Source: Siphonodentalium dalli (taxonomy: Eukaryota > Mollusca > Scaphopoda > Gadilida > Siphonodentaliidae). From it: a DNA stretch of 64,000 bases. The stretch's first letter is position 1; each line of letters starts with the position of its first letter. The position numbers and the translations under genes were made by a program. The notes beneath the pieces are model-generated. The model worked only from the letters and a program-made list of their open reading frames with translations, did not search any database and had not been told where the DNA came from. Positions 37,383 to 50,471 of the stretch are shown here, piece after piece. The stretch is taken from contig CP136069.1 of NCBI GenBank assembly GCA_032622095.1, forward strand, positions 36,616,194 through 36,680,193, written 5' to 3'.

Positions 37383-38996
37383 AAAACAGGACAATAAACC
37401 ACGCGATGTGACATGTTACTAAAATCTAATAAAGAGCAATATCTGCTACTCATAAAACAGGACAATAAACCACGCGGTGTGACATGTTACTAAAATATAA
37501 TAAAGAGCAATATCTGCTACTCATAAAACAGGACAATAAACCACTCGATGTGACATGTTACTAAAATCTAATAAAGAGCAATATCTGTTACTCATAAAAC
37601 AGGACAATAAACCACGCGATGTGACATGTTACTAAAATCTAATAAAGAGCAATATCTGCTACTCATAAAACAGGACAATAAACCACGCGATGTGACATGT
37701 TACTAAAATCTAATAAAGAGCAATATCTGCTACTCATAAAACAGTACAATAAACCACGCGGTGTGACATGTTACTAAAATCTAATAAAGAGCAATATCTG
37801 CTACTCATAAAACAGGACAATAAACCACGCGATGTGACATGTTACTAAAATCTAATAAAGAGCAATATCTGCTACTCATGAAACAGGACAATAAACCACG
37901 CGATGTGACATGTTACTAAAATCTAATAAAGAGCAATATCTGCTACTCATAAAACAGGACAATAAACCACGCGATGTGACATGTTACTAAAATCTAATAA
38001 AGAGCAATATCTGCTACTCATAAAACAGTACAATAAACCACGCGATGTGACATGTTACTAAAATCTAATAAAGAGCAATATCTGCTACTCATAAAACAGG
38101 ACAATAAACCACGCGATGTGACATGTTACTAAAATCTAATAAAGAGCAATATCTGCTACTCATGAAACAGGACAATAAACCACGCGATGTGACATGTTAC
38201 TAAAATCTAATAAAGAGCAATATCTGCTACTCATAAAACAGTACAATAAACCACGCGGTGTGACATGTTACTAAAATCTAATAAAGAGCAATATCTGCTA
38301 CTCATAAAACAGGACAATAAACCACGCGATGTGACATGTTACTAAAATCTAATAAAGAGCAATATCTGCTACTCATAAAACAGTACAATAAACCACGCCG
38401 TGTGACATGTTACTAAAATCTAATAAAGAGCAATATCTGCTACTCATAAAACAGGACAATAAACCACGCGATGTGACATGTTACTAAAATCTAATAAAGA
38501 GCAATATCTGTTACTCATAAAACAGGACAATAAACCACGCGATGTGACATGTTACTAAAATCTAATAAAGAGCAATATCTGCTACTCATAAAACAGGACA
38601 ATAAACCACGCGATGTGACATGTTACTAAAATCTAATAAAGAGCAATATCTGCTACTCATAAAACAGTACAATAAACCACGCGGTGTGACATGTTACTAA
38701 AATCTAATAAAGAGCAATATCTGCTACTCATAAAACAGGACAATAAACCACGCGATGTGACATGTTACTAAAATCTAATAAAGAGCAATATCTGCTACTC
38801 ATGAAACAGGACAATAAACCACGCGATGTGACATGTTACTAAAATCTAATAAAGAGCAATATCTGCTACTCATAAAACAGGACAATAAACCACGCGATGT
38901 GACATGTTACTAAAATCTAATAAAGAGCAATATCTGCTACTCATAAAACAGGACAATAAACCACGCGGTGTGACATGTTACTAAAATCTAATAAAG
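37383..38996 (+). repeat. 71-bp satellite, 22 full copies plus a partial one
   Basis: Each unit is the 28-bp repeat with a 43-bp insert after AAAAC. The insert starts AGGACAATAAACCACGCG. Period is exactly 71. Units carry variant tags (GGAC/GTAC, GCGATG/GCGGTG, CATGAAAC, TGTTACTC). Six consecutive units from 37593 recur in the same order from 38516, 923 bp (13 units) later. Confidence 0.95.
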
Positions 38997-39666
38997 ACAA
39001 CACAAATAAAATGTATGTAAGTCGTGTGCATGAGAGTAATGAGCAAAGTTACACCAAAAATAAAACAATAATAAGTATTTGACCACATGGGTCAATGCAA
39101 AAGTCAAGTAAGTCACTACACATGAATAAAACACTTCAGATGTGTATGATAGAATATATGTGAATGGTATAACTACATCTGGAGACATGAATTAAAAAGC
39201 AATACTTACCTCGTATTCTGTTCATCAAAAATGATATCATGCAATGTTTTATTGCCATATCAAGGTTTGTTTTTTGTTACTCAATTGCAAGACGGTCCAG
39301 GTTATCTGCTGTTGATTCACACGAGACATCAATTTTAATTGGTTAGGTGACAAATTGTTATCCGTCTATTGGACAGGAACCATACAGCTGAAATCGATGC
39401 TAAGGTTTGTGTTGTCAGACTAACGCATTGTATAATGGATGTTCCTTCTTATTGATTACAATGTGGTCACGTAAACCGGTGCTGCGAGCGTCACTAACAT
39501 CCAACAGAGAAGACTAGAACACATGCATGCTGTTTTAAACTAAAAACCAGGTAAAATATTTAATTTCGATAAAAAAAATTGCATGATCTTGGGGAGTACA
39601 TGAATACTCCGGATACCCATCCACCCGGGGGACATTGTGTGTAGCACTTTTTATCAGTCCCCTTGA
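38997..39666. other. gene-less stretch
   Basis: No supported feature. Confidence 0.4.
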
Positions 39667-40128
39667 TTTATATATATAAAAGTAAAAATTAGGTATGTCC
39701 GTCCGTCTGCCTGTGCTCATTTTTCTCCCAGACTGCGGGTCCGATTTAAACCAAATGTGTGACTCCGGGTACCGTGGCGGAGGTTAAAAATTTAAATAAG
39801 CTCACTATGGGCCTATTTCAGAATCATAGAAATGTAAACATATAGGTTCAATGTGAACCTATTTGCAGACCAGATGTACGCTCTATATATATATGTGTGT
39901 GTTTTTTTCACTTTGACCTGCTCCATGCAACAGAAAAACGAATATAGGTTCACTATGGGCTTGGCTTATTTGAGAATCAAATATGTTAATATATGAAGCT
40001 ATGTGAATAATTATGTAGGTCCAAATGTGCATTAAGTGCACACAGAGGACACAGGCCCTAACGGAAAACGGGCATCATGCCCCTCCGACGCTGAATAAAG
40101 GCTCCCGAGTGGAGCCTGTTTCATCTAG
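39667..40128 (+). mobile_element. Helitron-like family F
   Basis: TA-rich 5' start with GTCCGTCCGTCTG microsatellite. The 3' end has the perfect hairpin GGCTCC-cgagt-GGAGCC (40100-40116), TGTTTCAT and CTAG (40125-40128), followed by T. It shares ends and an ACTCCGGGTACC-like block with family E. The exact first base is uncertain because the TC is not obvious. Confidence 0.7.
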
Positions 40129-42071
40129 TTTAATATAATAATATCTAACAGTGGACGAAGTATATCTTGGGCATAATATATGGGATAATAATTTATCGTC
40201 ATGTTTGATAGTAAGTTACCCAGATCAATAAAGTAACTCGAATAAATTCGCCTTTCCAAACATAACGTCAAACGCAAATCACGCCATGGGCATCTATCAG
40301 TAAACCGCCACGCGGGTCTCAATTATACATATACATAGTACACGGGGCGCCAACTGCTCCGAAGTAAACCCCGCTGCGGGAAATTCCAGTAAGTGCCGAA
40401 AAGCTGTGGTTACTCACTTATAGGGATCATCACCTGGTTATTGAAACTGACTATCGATGATGTCGGTGGTATTTTCACCCTTTAAACACATATATGCATG
40501 TGCATTTCATTATACACTATTCACACCAATCACATGCACACATGATTATATACCTTTCATTATACATTATGCAAACATACATTATAATGTTCTTTCCAAT
40601 CTGCAACATACTAATAAACTGGACTAAATTTATAAAGTATGCTCTTTGGCTAGTAAAGTTATTCTGCCATCTGCATGCGCTCTAAATTAATTTATAAATT
40701 ACTAAGACATGATATACGGTTATGGATCTTTGATTTCCTTCTGCAAGTGATGATTACTGTTTATTCATTGGGTGCCGACATTGTTTGCAGGCATCATTGA
40801 TCATTACCTTTTTCAATTTTATCCAATCATTCCACGATACCTGGGTGGCCCTATTGTATAGCTGAAGTAGTATGAAATTAATTTAGTCAGCTAGTTATTC
40901 TTAGAGATATCAACGGTAATAATACATTAACGTATATAAGAACTCTGCCTATTTATCTAAGCTGTATATTGTATTGTATCTCAAACAATGACCACAGTTA
41001 TCTTAAATGAAATAGCAATATATTAAAGTGACGTGAAACACTCTGATAGGTTGATCAATTAGAAATGGAGAATAATCTTGCTCAAAGTAGTTATTTTTAC
41101 AAATATTATATCCTAATTGACAACACACATCGTCATTCTAATCATGCAGTGACACCCGATGACGACATCTTTTTCGTTCGGTTATCGCCGATAGTTTCGT
41201 CCCGAATCGAGATGTAAGTATTTACATCCGAGCGTAGTTCAGACGATGTTTTCTATGAAGTGGTACAGTCGATTTGTTTTAGATTTTCGGCAATGTTATA
41301 GTAGAATGCTACATTCCTCCAGATGGCATAGCCCCCGATTACTAACTTATCAGTTTCACGCAACCGAACAAGTCTATAATATATATTTAATGGAACATAT
41401 AGGGATAATCCTGTATAAATGTATCGACTGTTCTTGTGAAGTAGTATGAAATTAATGTAGTCTGCTAGTTATCCCTAGAAATATCAACGGTATATACATT
41501 AACATATTTATACGTATCGATTCTTGTAGTATATAGCGACAATGTTCCAATATGCGGAAAAGTAACTCTTATACTATGATTGAAGTGTCAGACAAATGAC
41601 CCCCACTGATTCATTCAGATACTAGTACATGCATATAACAGTGACTCACTATATTGATATAATATATAGTCATTGAACATTGTCACACAGTTCAACAGAA
41701 AGGGGAACCGTCTATGACATGACCATATTAGGTCACCGTACACGATGGTGGTAATAATAGTAATGCCATGAGTTTCTCTGGCATTACGGTTCTATAAATT
41801 TGTCTCGGGACTCTATACTATGATGTTGGAATGTCATGCTTGGAGGATTCGAATGCAATTGGCTTTACGTTCAATATTCGATTTGCAACAAAAATAAATT
41901 TTTGGGGTTTTTTTGCGAGAGGAATGTGCCATAGTTTCAATTCGTTGTCTCCCATTTAAATATGGTCCGAGAGTTTGTGTTTTTCCTGTTTGCCAGACCG
42001 AAGCATGACTTTGACAATTTCTACCAACAACTCTAAAAAAAAGTTAGCACGAGGGGACCTTTATAGGGAAT
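40129..42071. other. gene-less stretch with a direct duplication
   Basis: 40862-40950 and 41437-41515 are direct copies (GAAGTAGTATGAAATTAAT, CTAGTTAT, ATATCAACGGTA). Confidence 0.45.
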
Positions 42072-42250
42072 TGTTCTCTATTCCGATGTTCTCTATTCCA
42101 AATGTTTGTTATTTCGAGGTCCTCTACCCCCGATGTTCTTTATTTCGAATGGTCTCTATTCCGAATGTTCTTTATTCCGATGGTTCTCTATTCAGAAGGT
42201 TCGCTACTCCGTCGGAAAACGAGAACCTTCGGAATAGCGAACCTTTGGAA
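42072..42250. repeat. 15-16-bp minisatellite ending in a hairpin
   Basis: About nine degenerate copies of GTTCTCTATTCCGAAT, then a foldback in which AAGGTTCGCTACTCCG pairs with CGGAATAGCGAACCTT. The last unit thus continues as its own inverse. The open frames over it are a by-product. Confidence 0.8.
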
Positions 42251-44506
42251 CAGAGACATGACCTCATATCTATGTTTCAAAACGAAATAATTTGGGGATG
42301 TCCCAGCACTAAGCGTGCTTTCAATGTCCAAATTGGTTGGTGAACTATATATGTCAAGATGTATCAAGTTCGTGGGCTGTTCCACATTATACTTCTGCAA
42401 ACTTAAAAAAAGAATCGATTCCGATCATCTTTTGACATCGTATGGAACAACGTGTGGCCAGACTGTAACTTCAATACGCGTTTAAAATGTTGTTGAACAT
42501 AAATAGTGCGCGAGTTCCATTCGGAAAAGAACGAATTTCTGTATAAAGGCCCCACAATGAACCATCGCCGACAATCATTAACAAAAACACGCATTATATT
42601 TGTCACAGTTAAAAGGTTTCCGTGTTGACATTTCGGAATGTGTCGAACACATGCAGGTTTATCAGTTCAATTCGCGGCAGCAAACATTGACGGACAATTG
42701 TGATTTTGTTTTGTGTAGATATATTGCACATTGATTTAGCAGATGAATGCTAGTAGCTACTAATGGATGCTTACAAATCGTAATTCATATGGTGCTTCCA
42801 ACGACAGTACATGCGCAGCGTTTATTATAATCGTGACGTGAAGTACCGTGCATATTTGAGTAATATAACTGTAGAGCGTTTCGTGTAAACTAGTATTCCC
42901 ATGGCATGTCTATTGAAAATTAATAAAGAGCTTTAGCTCGGTGTTTGAGGGCTATGATAGTCGGGTTCCTCGAAATAGATGCTCCAAATAGACGTGTATT
43001 GTATCGAATCTAAATATTACCAGCAAACCGAAAGGCGCGAACATATGTCATGGCCTATTCTATGGTAATTGTTCACCTCCAAACTTATGATGTATACATG
43101 TAGGTCAGTTTAGTAACTGCAGTAATATATTGAAGGATCTCGTTATGTTTGTATATATATAGATGATCACAAATGAATTTCTATTTTATACGGAATTTAT
43201 CAACCGATTTCACTAAATTCGATTCGAGCCAAGGTTTACCGAGGCCCAAATATAATTTAATGGACGAGGTTGATAAATACGTATAAAATAGAACGAGTTT
43301 GAGATACCGTTTATCACATGATCAAATAAACGCGAAGCGAAGCGAAGCGAAAACAAGAATCATAAACTTCAGCGATCGCAAGTCATTTAAACAATGGCCT
43401 GACGTCATCGCACGCGCTAATATTACACGTGCGTCTTACCAATAATTATGAAGCTGGTTTTGTGGGTAAATTATGTGATAAATATATTATTATATTATTG
43501 CCATGTGTGCGTGAACATCGACGAGAAAGTACATTTTAAATTAAAAGCACACCCTGTATACATCATCCACTACAACTGCTTGTCGGCCTTTCATTATAAT
43601 CTCATAATTAATCTTACGCTCCATATTATACACCTATCGCGTGACAGCCAACATAGAAAGATATCATACACAGAACTAATAGTTTCTGCTCGTAGATATA
43701 ACACATGGACGCGAGCCTAATTAATCTAAATGCGCGGGATTTAGCTTCCCTTCCCACTTAAGATGATCTTAATGATCTTAATTTTTTTTTTAGGTAGGTC
43801 GATAGACAGTTTAACAGGAAATATGTTCCAAAAAAAACCCCACTGTGTTAATATATAGAACATGAACCCAACTAGGGTATGCGCTTAGTCTACCATCTGA
43901 AGTCAATAGAGACCTTTCGCAAAACTCACGTTTACGATTACGGATACGGATAGGGTACTACGTCACCAACATTTGTGTATTTTCTAATCGTTGTCGTATT
44001 TTACTATCCGCAATAACGGTTACGATTTCATGGGTTCTAATAAGCTCAAATAACACCTGAAATTTATTTTCTGCAATATATCACTTTACTCCGTTCGAGA
44101 CTGTATATGTATATCATGTAAACCATCCAGTTGTATTGAGCTACGACCTCGGTGTGCTGTTTAGATTGACAATCACTGTACTCGTCGTCGTGAATCTCGA
44201 GCTTCCCGCGAAATAAGATCGCTATTCACAACGGATAGTAATCGCTGGCTGCGACACAACACTTTGCAGTAATATATAGAAGTACACTATGAAACCAGTC
44301 GCCAAAAATACACGACTGGCATGGATTTGGTGGTACTAAAAGAATATTTGGCACACCACCAACATCACCGTGTCGACTTTGTTACGATTTGATAGGACAA
44401 ATCAGAAGTGATGCACATCAGCGAGCACAGCAAACTTATGTCTGATTTCCTAAACCCAAAGAGGTGATTGGCCTGGATAGGATATTTGATTCCCAATACA
44501 CATACA
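42251..44506. other. gene-less stretch
   Basis: Contains a foldback at 43185-43310 like the one near 23.4 kb. At 43910-43957 it has CTCACGTTTACGATTACG, which recurs inverted near 49170-49215. A minus-strand Helitron-type 5' end (TCTATATATATACAAACA near 43145-43162) is seen, but no matching 3' end is certain. Confidence 0.4.
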
Positions 44507-45308
44507 CAGAGACGTGGCGACAGGGGGGGGGGGTGGGGGTGTCTCACCCTCCAACTTTGGTCAAAATTTTCAACAGTTGGAAATTTCATACCTGACACAA
44601 CATTAGTTGGAAATTTTACACCAACAATAGGTTGATAATGTTCTTGTAGTTTGATTTTCAAACAACTTATTGTGGGGAATTTATTGTTTTTGGACCAATA
44701 TTGGCATATTTTCCTTCTTTTGATAAAATTTTTGGACTGAAATGGCCATCAGTTAGAAATTTTCCAACCTTAGGGGTGTCAGGTTGGAAATTTCCAACAC
44801 TTGGAAAGCTTGTGTCTTGGTCCCTGCCCGTGGCCAGTCAAAAACTTCTAGTTAATTTAAGAAAATAATATTGTCCTACATTTGGTCAAAATTGTCACTG
44901 GAATTGTCATCAGTTGGAAATTTCCAACTCTATGAATGCTTGAGGCTAGTCTAGATGCCAGGATTTTGCGATTTTCTTGTTCACGTTTAAAAAAATCATT
45001 CGCCCGGTGTGTCCTGGTCCCCGTGGCCAATAAAAAACTGCTAATGAGTTTAAAAAAACAATATTTTACTACATTTGGTTAAAATCGTTGACTGAAAATT
45101 TCCAAACTAAGGGAGAGTATGAGGTTGAAATTTCCAACACTAGGAAAGTTTGAGGTCAGTCTAGATGCTAGGATTTTGCGATTTTCTTGTTTAGTTTTCA
45201 CAATTTTCTCACACCGGGCCGAACAACCATGATCGGCCCGGTGGGTCCTGGTCTATTGCCCGTAGTCGTGTGCACACCCCCAACGGAAACCCTCTAGCCA
45301 CGTCCTTG
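44507..45308. mobile_element. hAT-type MITE, 802 bp, 8-bp target duplication
   Basis: CACATACA flanks both sides (44499-44506 and 45309-45316). The ends CAGAGACGTGGCGACAGGG and CAAGGACGTGGCTAGAGGG (right end read inward) fit hAT termini. Inside, the palindrome GTTGGAAATTTCCAAC or a half of it recurs about seven times (near 44573, 44603, 44750, 44781, 44911, 45095, 45122). No transposase. Confidence 0.85.
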
Positions 45309-45624
45309 CACATACATATTACATAATAATGATGATAATTCTGTCGTAAATTGTGGGGGATGGCATAATCTGACTAGACTGTCTTTCTGCAGAAATCGCG
45401 TTGAAATGAAATTGCGGACTGAAAGGGTCTTGAAGTGGTGGCGTCGTGGTTGATGTGAGGTCCAAATTTAGGAACCGCTCTTCCCCCATCAGCATAACGC
45501 CTATCAGGTCATCCATATGATAACAACGAACTGAATTTCCACCACACATGACCTGGCATTTATACCTGTATTGCCATAATATATCACGAGAATCCCGGGT
45601 CGTACGTTGTGACTGGTCGAATTA

Positions 45625-45644
45625 TCTATATCTATATTTGCGAA

Positions 45645-45687
<43 letters not shown>

Positions 45688-48600
45688 GTTCTATAGAAAT
45701 TCACAAAGGACCATCTAGATGATGCCAAAGGGGTCTACTAGGAGTAGCTTTTTACGAGAAAGATAATGGTCGGGGTTAGAATTTTCTAAAGTGACGCCGT
45801 TGTTGTCAGGGGCAGAAAAGGGGGAGGGGCAGAACAATAATAGTTGCCACCAAACTTATATATAATAATTCCCATGATACGAGGAATCTAATGGTGTGGT
45901 TTAAATATGGCAAAAGTCGCGCCGTTCGCGTCAGGGGTGCCCGGAAGGGGGAGGGGCAGATTTTTTTTCTGTCGCCGATTTCCACCAAACTTATAGATAA
46001 TCATCCCCATGGTATGAACAAACCAACGGTGTGGTTTAAAAGTGGCGTCGTTCGAGTCAGGGATGCACGGAAGGGGAGAGGGGCACCAAAATTGAAAAAC
46101 TAATTTTAGCGCCGATCTCCACCAAATTGATATATATTCTTCTTCATGATATAAGGAATCTAATTGTGCGATTTAACAACGCCAAACCCATGATATGAAA
46201 AAAAAAACAACGGTGTGGTTTAAAAGTGGCGTCGTTCGAGTCAGGGATGCACGGAAGGGGAGAGGGGCACCAAAATTGAAAGACTAATTTTAGCGCCGTT
46301 CTCCGCCAAATTCATATATATTCTTCTTCGTTATACAAGGAATCAAATTGTGCGCTTTAACAACGCCAAATTGTTGTCTTTTTGGTTGAGAGATTGGGAG
46401 GGGGTGGGCACTAAATTTGATAATAATTGGTTCAGTCGCCGATTGCCACCACACTTATACAAATCATCCCCATGGTATGAGGTGTCTAATGGTGTTGCTT
46501 ATATCTGTCAAATGTGGCCTAATTCGAGTCAGGGTTGCATTGAAAGGGACAGGGACACCAAAATTGATGCACATTTTTTTTGCGCCAATTTCCACAAAAT
46601 TGATACACGTTCTCAGTTATCCAAGGAACGAGGAATCTAATCGTGTGATTTAAAGACGCCATAATAGTGGTGCTGTTTGTTTGAGAGATGGGGTGTGGAT
46701 TGGCACCAAATTTGATAAAAAAAAAATCGTTTAGTCGCCGATTATCACCAAACTTATGAACAATCATCTCCATGATGTCAGGAGTATAATCGTGTGGTTC
46801 AAGGATGTCATAGGTTGGGCCATTCGAGTCAGTGGTTTATATAGATGAGAGGGACACAACAAATTATATGTATATGTTTAGTGCCGATTTCCACCAGATT
46901 GATACATATACTTCTCTGTGATACGAGGAATCTTATCGTGTCGTTTAGATACACCAAATTTGTGCCCTATGGGTGAGAGATATGGGGACCTTAAATTTGA
47001 TACGAATTTGTATACTCGCCAATTTTCGCCAAATTCATATATATGCATCTCTAATCTCTAATGAGTCTTAGTGTGTGCAGCTTGAGACTGAAATAGGGAC
47101 GGGAGGGTCACCAAGACTGATACAAAATATTGTTAGTACTAATTACCATCAAATTCAGACATGTTCTTCTCAAATGATACAAGAAATCAAATCGTGCTAT
47201 CTGTCTGTCTGTCTGTCTGTCTTTCTGTCTGTCTGTGTGCGTTCTATATATAACTTCACGCGGTACAATCGAGATGGCACCAAGGCGTTCTAAGAGGGGT
47301 AACTGTTTACAAGGAAGATAACGGTGCGGGTAAAATTTTTCTAAAATGACGCTGTTGGTGTCAGTGGAAGAAAAGGAGGAGGTCGGCAAAATTAAAAATA
47401 TATCGTGAAATAATTTTGTCGCCGATTTCCACCAAACGAATACATAATCACCTTTGCAATATGGCGTTGTTCGAGTCAACGTTGCATCAACAATTGATTT
47501 AATAAACTATTTTAGCCCAGATTTCCAACAAATTGATATATTATTCTTCTCTATGGTACGAGGAATATCATCGTGTGATTTAAAGACGTCAAATTGCTGT
47601 CGGTTTGGTGAGAGATATGGATCATAACTATTCTCAGAATTTGTTTAGTTACTGATTACCACCAAACATATATATAATCATCTCCAGTATAGCATGCATC
47701 CGTGGGTCTAATGGGAGTGGATTAAATATGTCAAAAGAGGCAAATGCTGGTACAAATTTATTTGGCACCAATTTCCACCGAATTCATACACGTTTTTCTC
47801 TAATGATATACCATGAATTAAATCACATTTGGTGTCGTTTGCGTCGCGGATGGCGAGCGGATATGAACTATCATTGATAAGATTGCTATTCGCCTGTATC
47901 CACATATAAGTTATATACAGTCACCAGGCCGTCTCCATATCATTTTAAGTAGTTTTGGACGTTCACATTTCACAATCCCGACATATGGTGACCCACTTAA
48001 GTCACTTGAACAATTATATCTTCTTAACTGTCATATTTATATGGGAATAGCAATCAGGGCATTCACAAAATGAGCTAGCAAAAAGATATACATAGAAGAA
48101 GCATTAAACGTATATTTATCATTCAATTGAGGTGATACATATATTCGTGCAAACTGTGAGACCCCGAACCGTCAGAGGATTGCATATATATTATAACAAA
48201 ATTGAGTCTGTTCCATTCAATACAGTTTACACAAAAAAGTTACAATTTGTCAACAGATATGGAAGGGGTGTTCAAAAATAATGGTCACAGTGTGCAGTCA
48301 AATATAGTTTCTTCTGATATACAAGAAAATGCAGTTAGTAGCATAAGACTTTACAGGATTCTCCCAATACTGCACATCTGACAAGGGTTTTATAACAGAC
48401 TCCTCGACTGACATAAACAACTCAAAATCTCGCTCTGTGCCTGGCACATGTAGCTAATATTTATGCGCATCAACATTTCGTTTAAACTGAGAATATTTAG
48501 CCAATATATAGCACCATGAACAGAGGAGCACCTGGAAATTTCTTTGAAACATCTGTATCTTCATGGAAATAGCCAGGTGTCCTCGAGAACTTAGTCCAAC

Positions 48601-48964
48601 CCACTAAATTGATTGATACATCTCAATATTTAAAACCCAATTATCATCTTTTATCGAACTAATGTGTTTATGATGTTCACGTATCATATTATAACGTCTA
48701 ATGTATACGCAGTTGTAAATAAATACATACTTCATTATTGTTGGAACGGATTAATCGCGACAAACAGAATGACAATTGACAAGGTGAGCCACTACTTATA
48801 TCCAATGACTGTAATAATCATGTTTTTATGGTGCTATTTGAATATACAATTTATGAGAAAACGTATAACACTTTTAAGCAAGAGCATTCTCTATCCCAAA
48901 TATCCACAGCATACAGAGGGTTTCTCATCGCATTAACCTGGGCAACGCCGGGTAACCCTGCTAG
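45625..48964 (+). mobile_element. Helitron-like family C, left copy
   Basis: Starts TCTATATCTATATTTGCG after A, then (GTCT)n. About ten diverged 150-200-bp units follow (each with GCCGATTTCCACCAAA-like and CGAGTCAGGGATGCA-like parts), and a second internal (GTCT)n near 47198. It ends in an ACCTGGGC...GCCGGGT hairpin, AACCCTG and CTAG, followed by T. No protein domain. The right copy is over 99 percent identical by eye. Confidence 0.85.
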
Positions 48965-49569
48965 TTGACAATATAAACAGGTCATGATTATCGCATTGTT
49001 GCAAATGAGACGATAAGTGAAGTATTAAGGGACTGTATACCAAACACACGCTTTGAGTTGTAAAAGTGGTACGAAATAATGATGGTACGTGTTCGTCAAA
49101 ACTCTTACGCGTAGTCGTTTTGCGAAAGGACTTTTTGGCCATACGGATAGACCTACGACTACGAATAGCTATCCGTATTCGTAATCGTAAACGTGAGGAT
49201 GCGAAAGGTCTCTAATACTCTGTGAGAAATTAAATCAAACAATTATCATTGCATATTTTAGTTCATCTATCGGAGACAGCATAACCAAGAGGGTTCTCTA
49301 CCTGCCGTCCCCGTTGAAAAGTAATATAACTATACATGTAATAATAATTTGATTTTATCTAGGTTTTGTCTTGTTAACTCTAAACATTGGTCTGTTTTTT
49401 ATAAATAATAATAGAATTCGTTGGTCGTTCACCGTTCATCGCTCAGTTTGTGATGTGGTATATAAAGTACAAACATGTGGAATATGAATATGTGGATGAG
49501 GCCAGCGGAGAACCATGATCATTGTTTATCCAATTGGTAGAATAAGGCAGCGAATAAGGCTTTCGAATA
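48965..49569. other. gene-less spacer between the inverted copies
   Basis: Unique DNA plus a foldback near 49140-49175 (ACGGATAG...CTATCCGT) related to 43910-43957. Confidence 0.45.
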
Positions 49570-50471
49570 ATACATTCCTGTTAGTCCGTGGGCCAAACCA
49601 GATATTTTTCGAGTTGGCTGCACCCCCCTCCAACAAAGGTTTTTATATATCAAATTAAAGGTCATCATATGGCGCATCAGATTTTGCTTGTTGCCCGTTT
49701 CAGAAAGTGTCCCAAAATAGATTTTTCAGGTAAGACAACTCTTACCCCTAAAACAAAACGAAAATTTTCTCGAGTACATGTATCAGGGCATAAACAAATT
49801 ATTGCGGTTATAAACTGCACAATATATAGTTTACATTATCAAGAAATGATCATAAAATGACTCGAGATACAAAACTAGACCATTTTATGAGCTCGTTAGA
49901 AAAAATTGCGATAAATATTTTGAAATCGCGAAAAATGACTTGGATTTTGAAAAAAATTGTCACATATAAATGGCTATAACTTGTGAACCACATGGGTTAT
50001 TGGTCCGCAACAATTGCCCCATTGACATATCAAAACGATTCTGATAATGGAATTCTAAGAGTCTTGCTGTGAAAATGTTATATGAGTGTAAACTTAACCC
50101 CACCCCCTAAAATATAAGTTTTGCAGAAAAACGAATTATGTAGTTTACACTTAGAATGATGCTTGTCAAGTTGTTTTTAGAAGCATAAACTGAAACAGTG
50201 TATAGAGTGATAAAGGGAATTATAAATAACTGTGTCTGAACGTGATCTAAGATTAAAATTTGAAGAAAAAAAAATAAGGAAAAATGAGAATTTTAACTAA
50301 TTTCTGTAAAATTTACAACATTGTCATTAAATTTTGATAGGCTATGGTACAACATCACGAGAACACTGGTCTAGATTTAGTAAGTTCATAAAACCTCATA
50401 CGATCACCTGTCTGGCAACTATTTCGTATGTTTTTCAATTTTTACTTGAATTTTTATGGAAATATTATATA
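49570..50471 (+). mobile_element. old ~1.1-kb repeat, left part, interrupted at 50471
   Basis: Matches 56820-57930 in inverted orientation: AGTCCGTGGGCCA, TTGGCTGCACCCCCCTCCAA, and TTCAATTTTTACTTGAATTT against its counterpart. It continues at 53804 after the Helitron-like insertion. It contains no intact gene. Confidence 0.75.

Noticed and set aside
37243-38996. Regular repeat array resembling a CRISPR
   Set aside because: Units are contiguous with no unique spacers, in a eukaryotic context.
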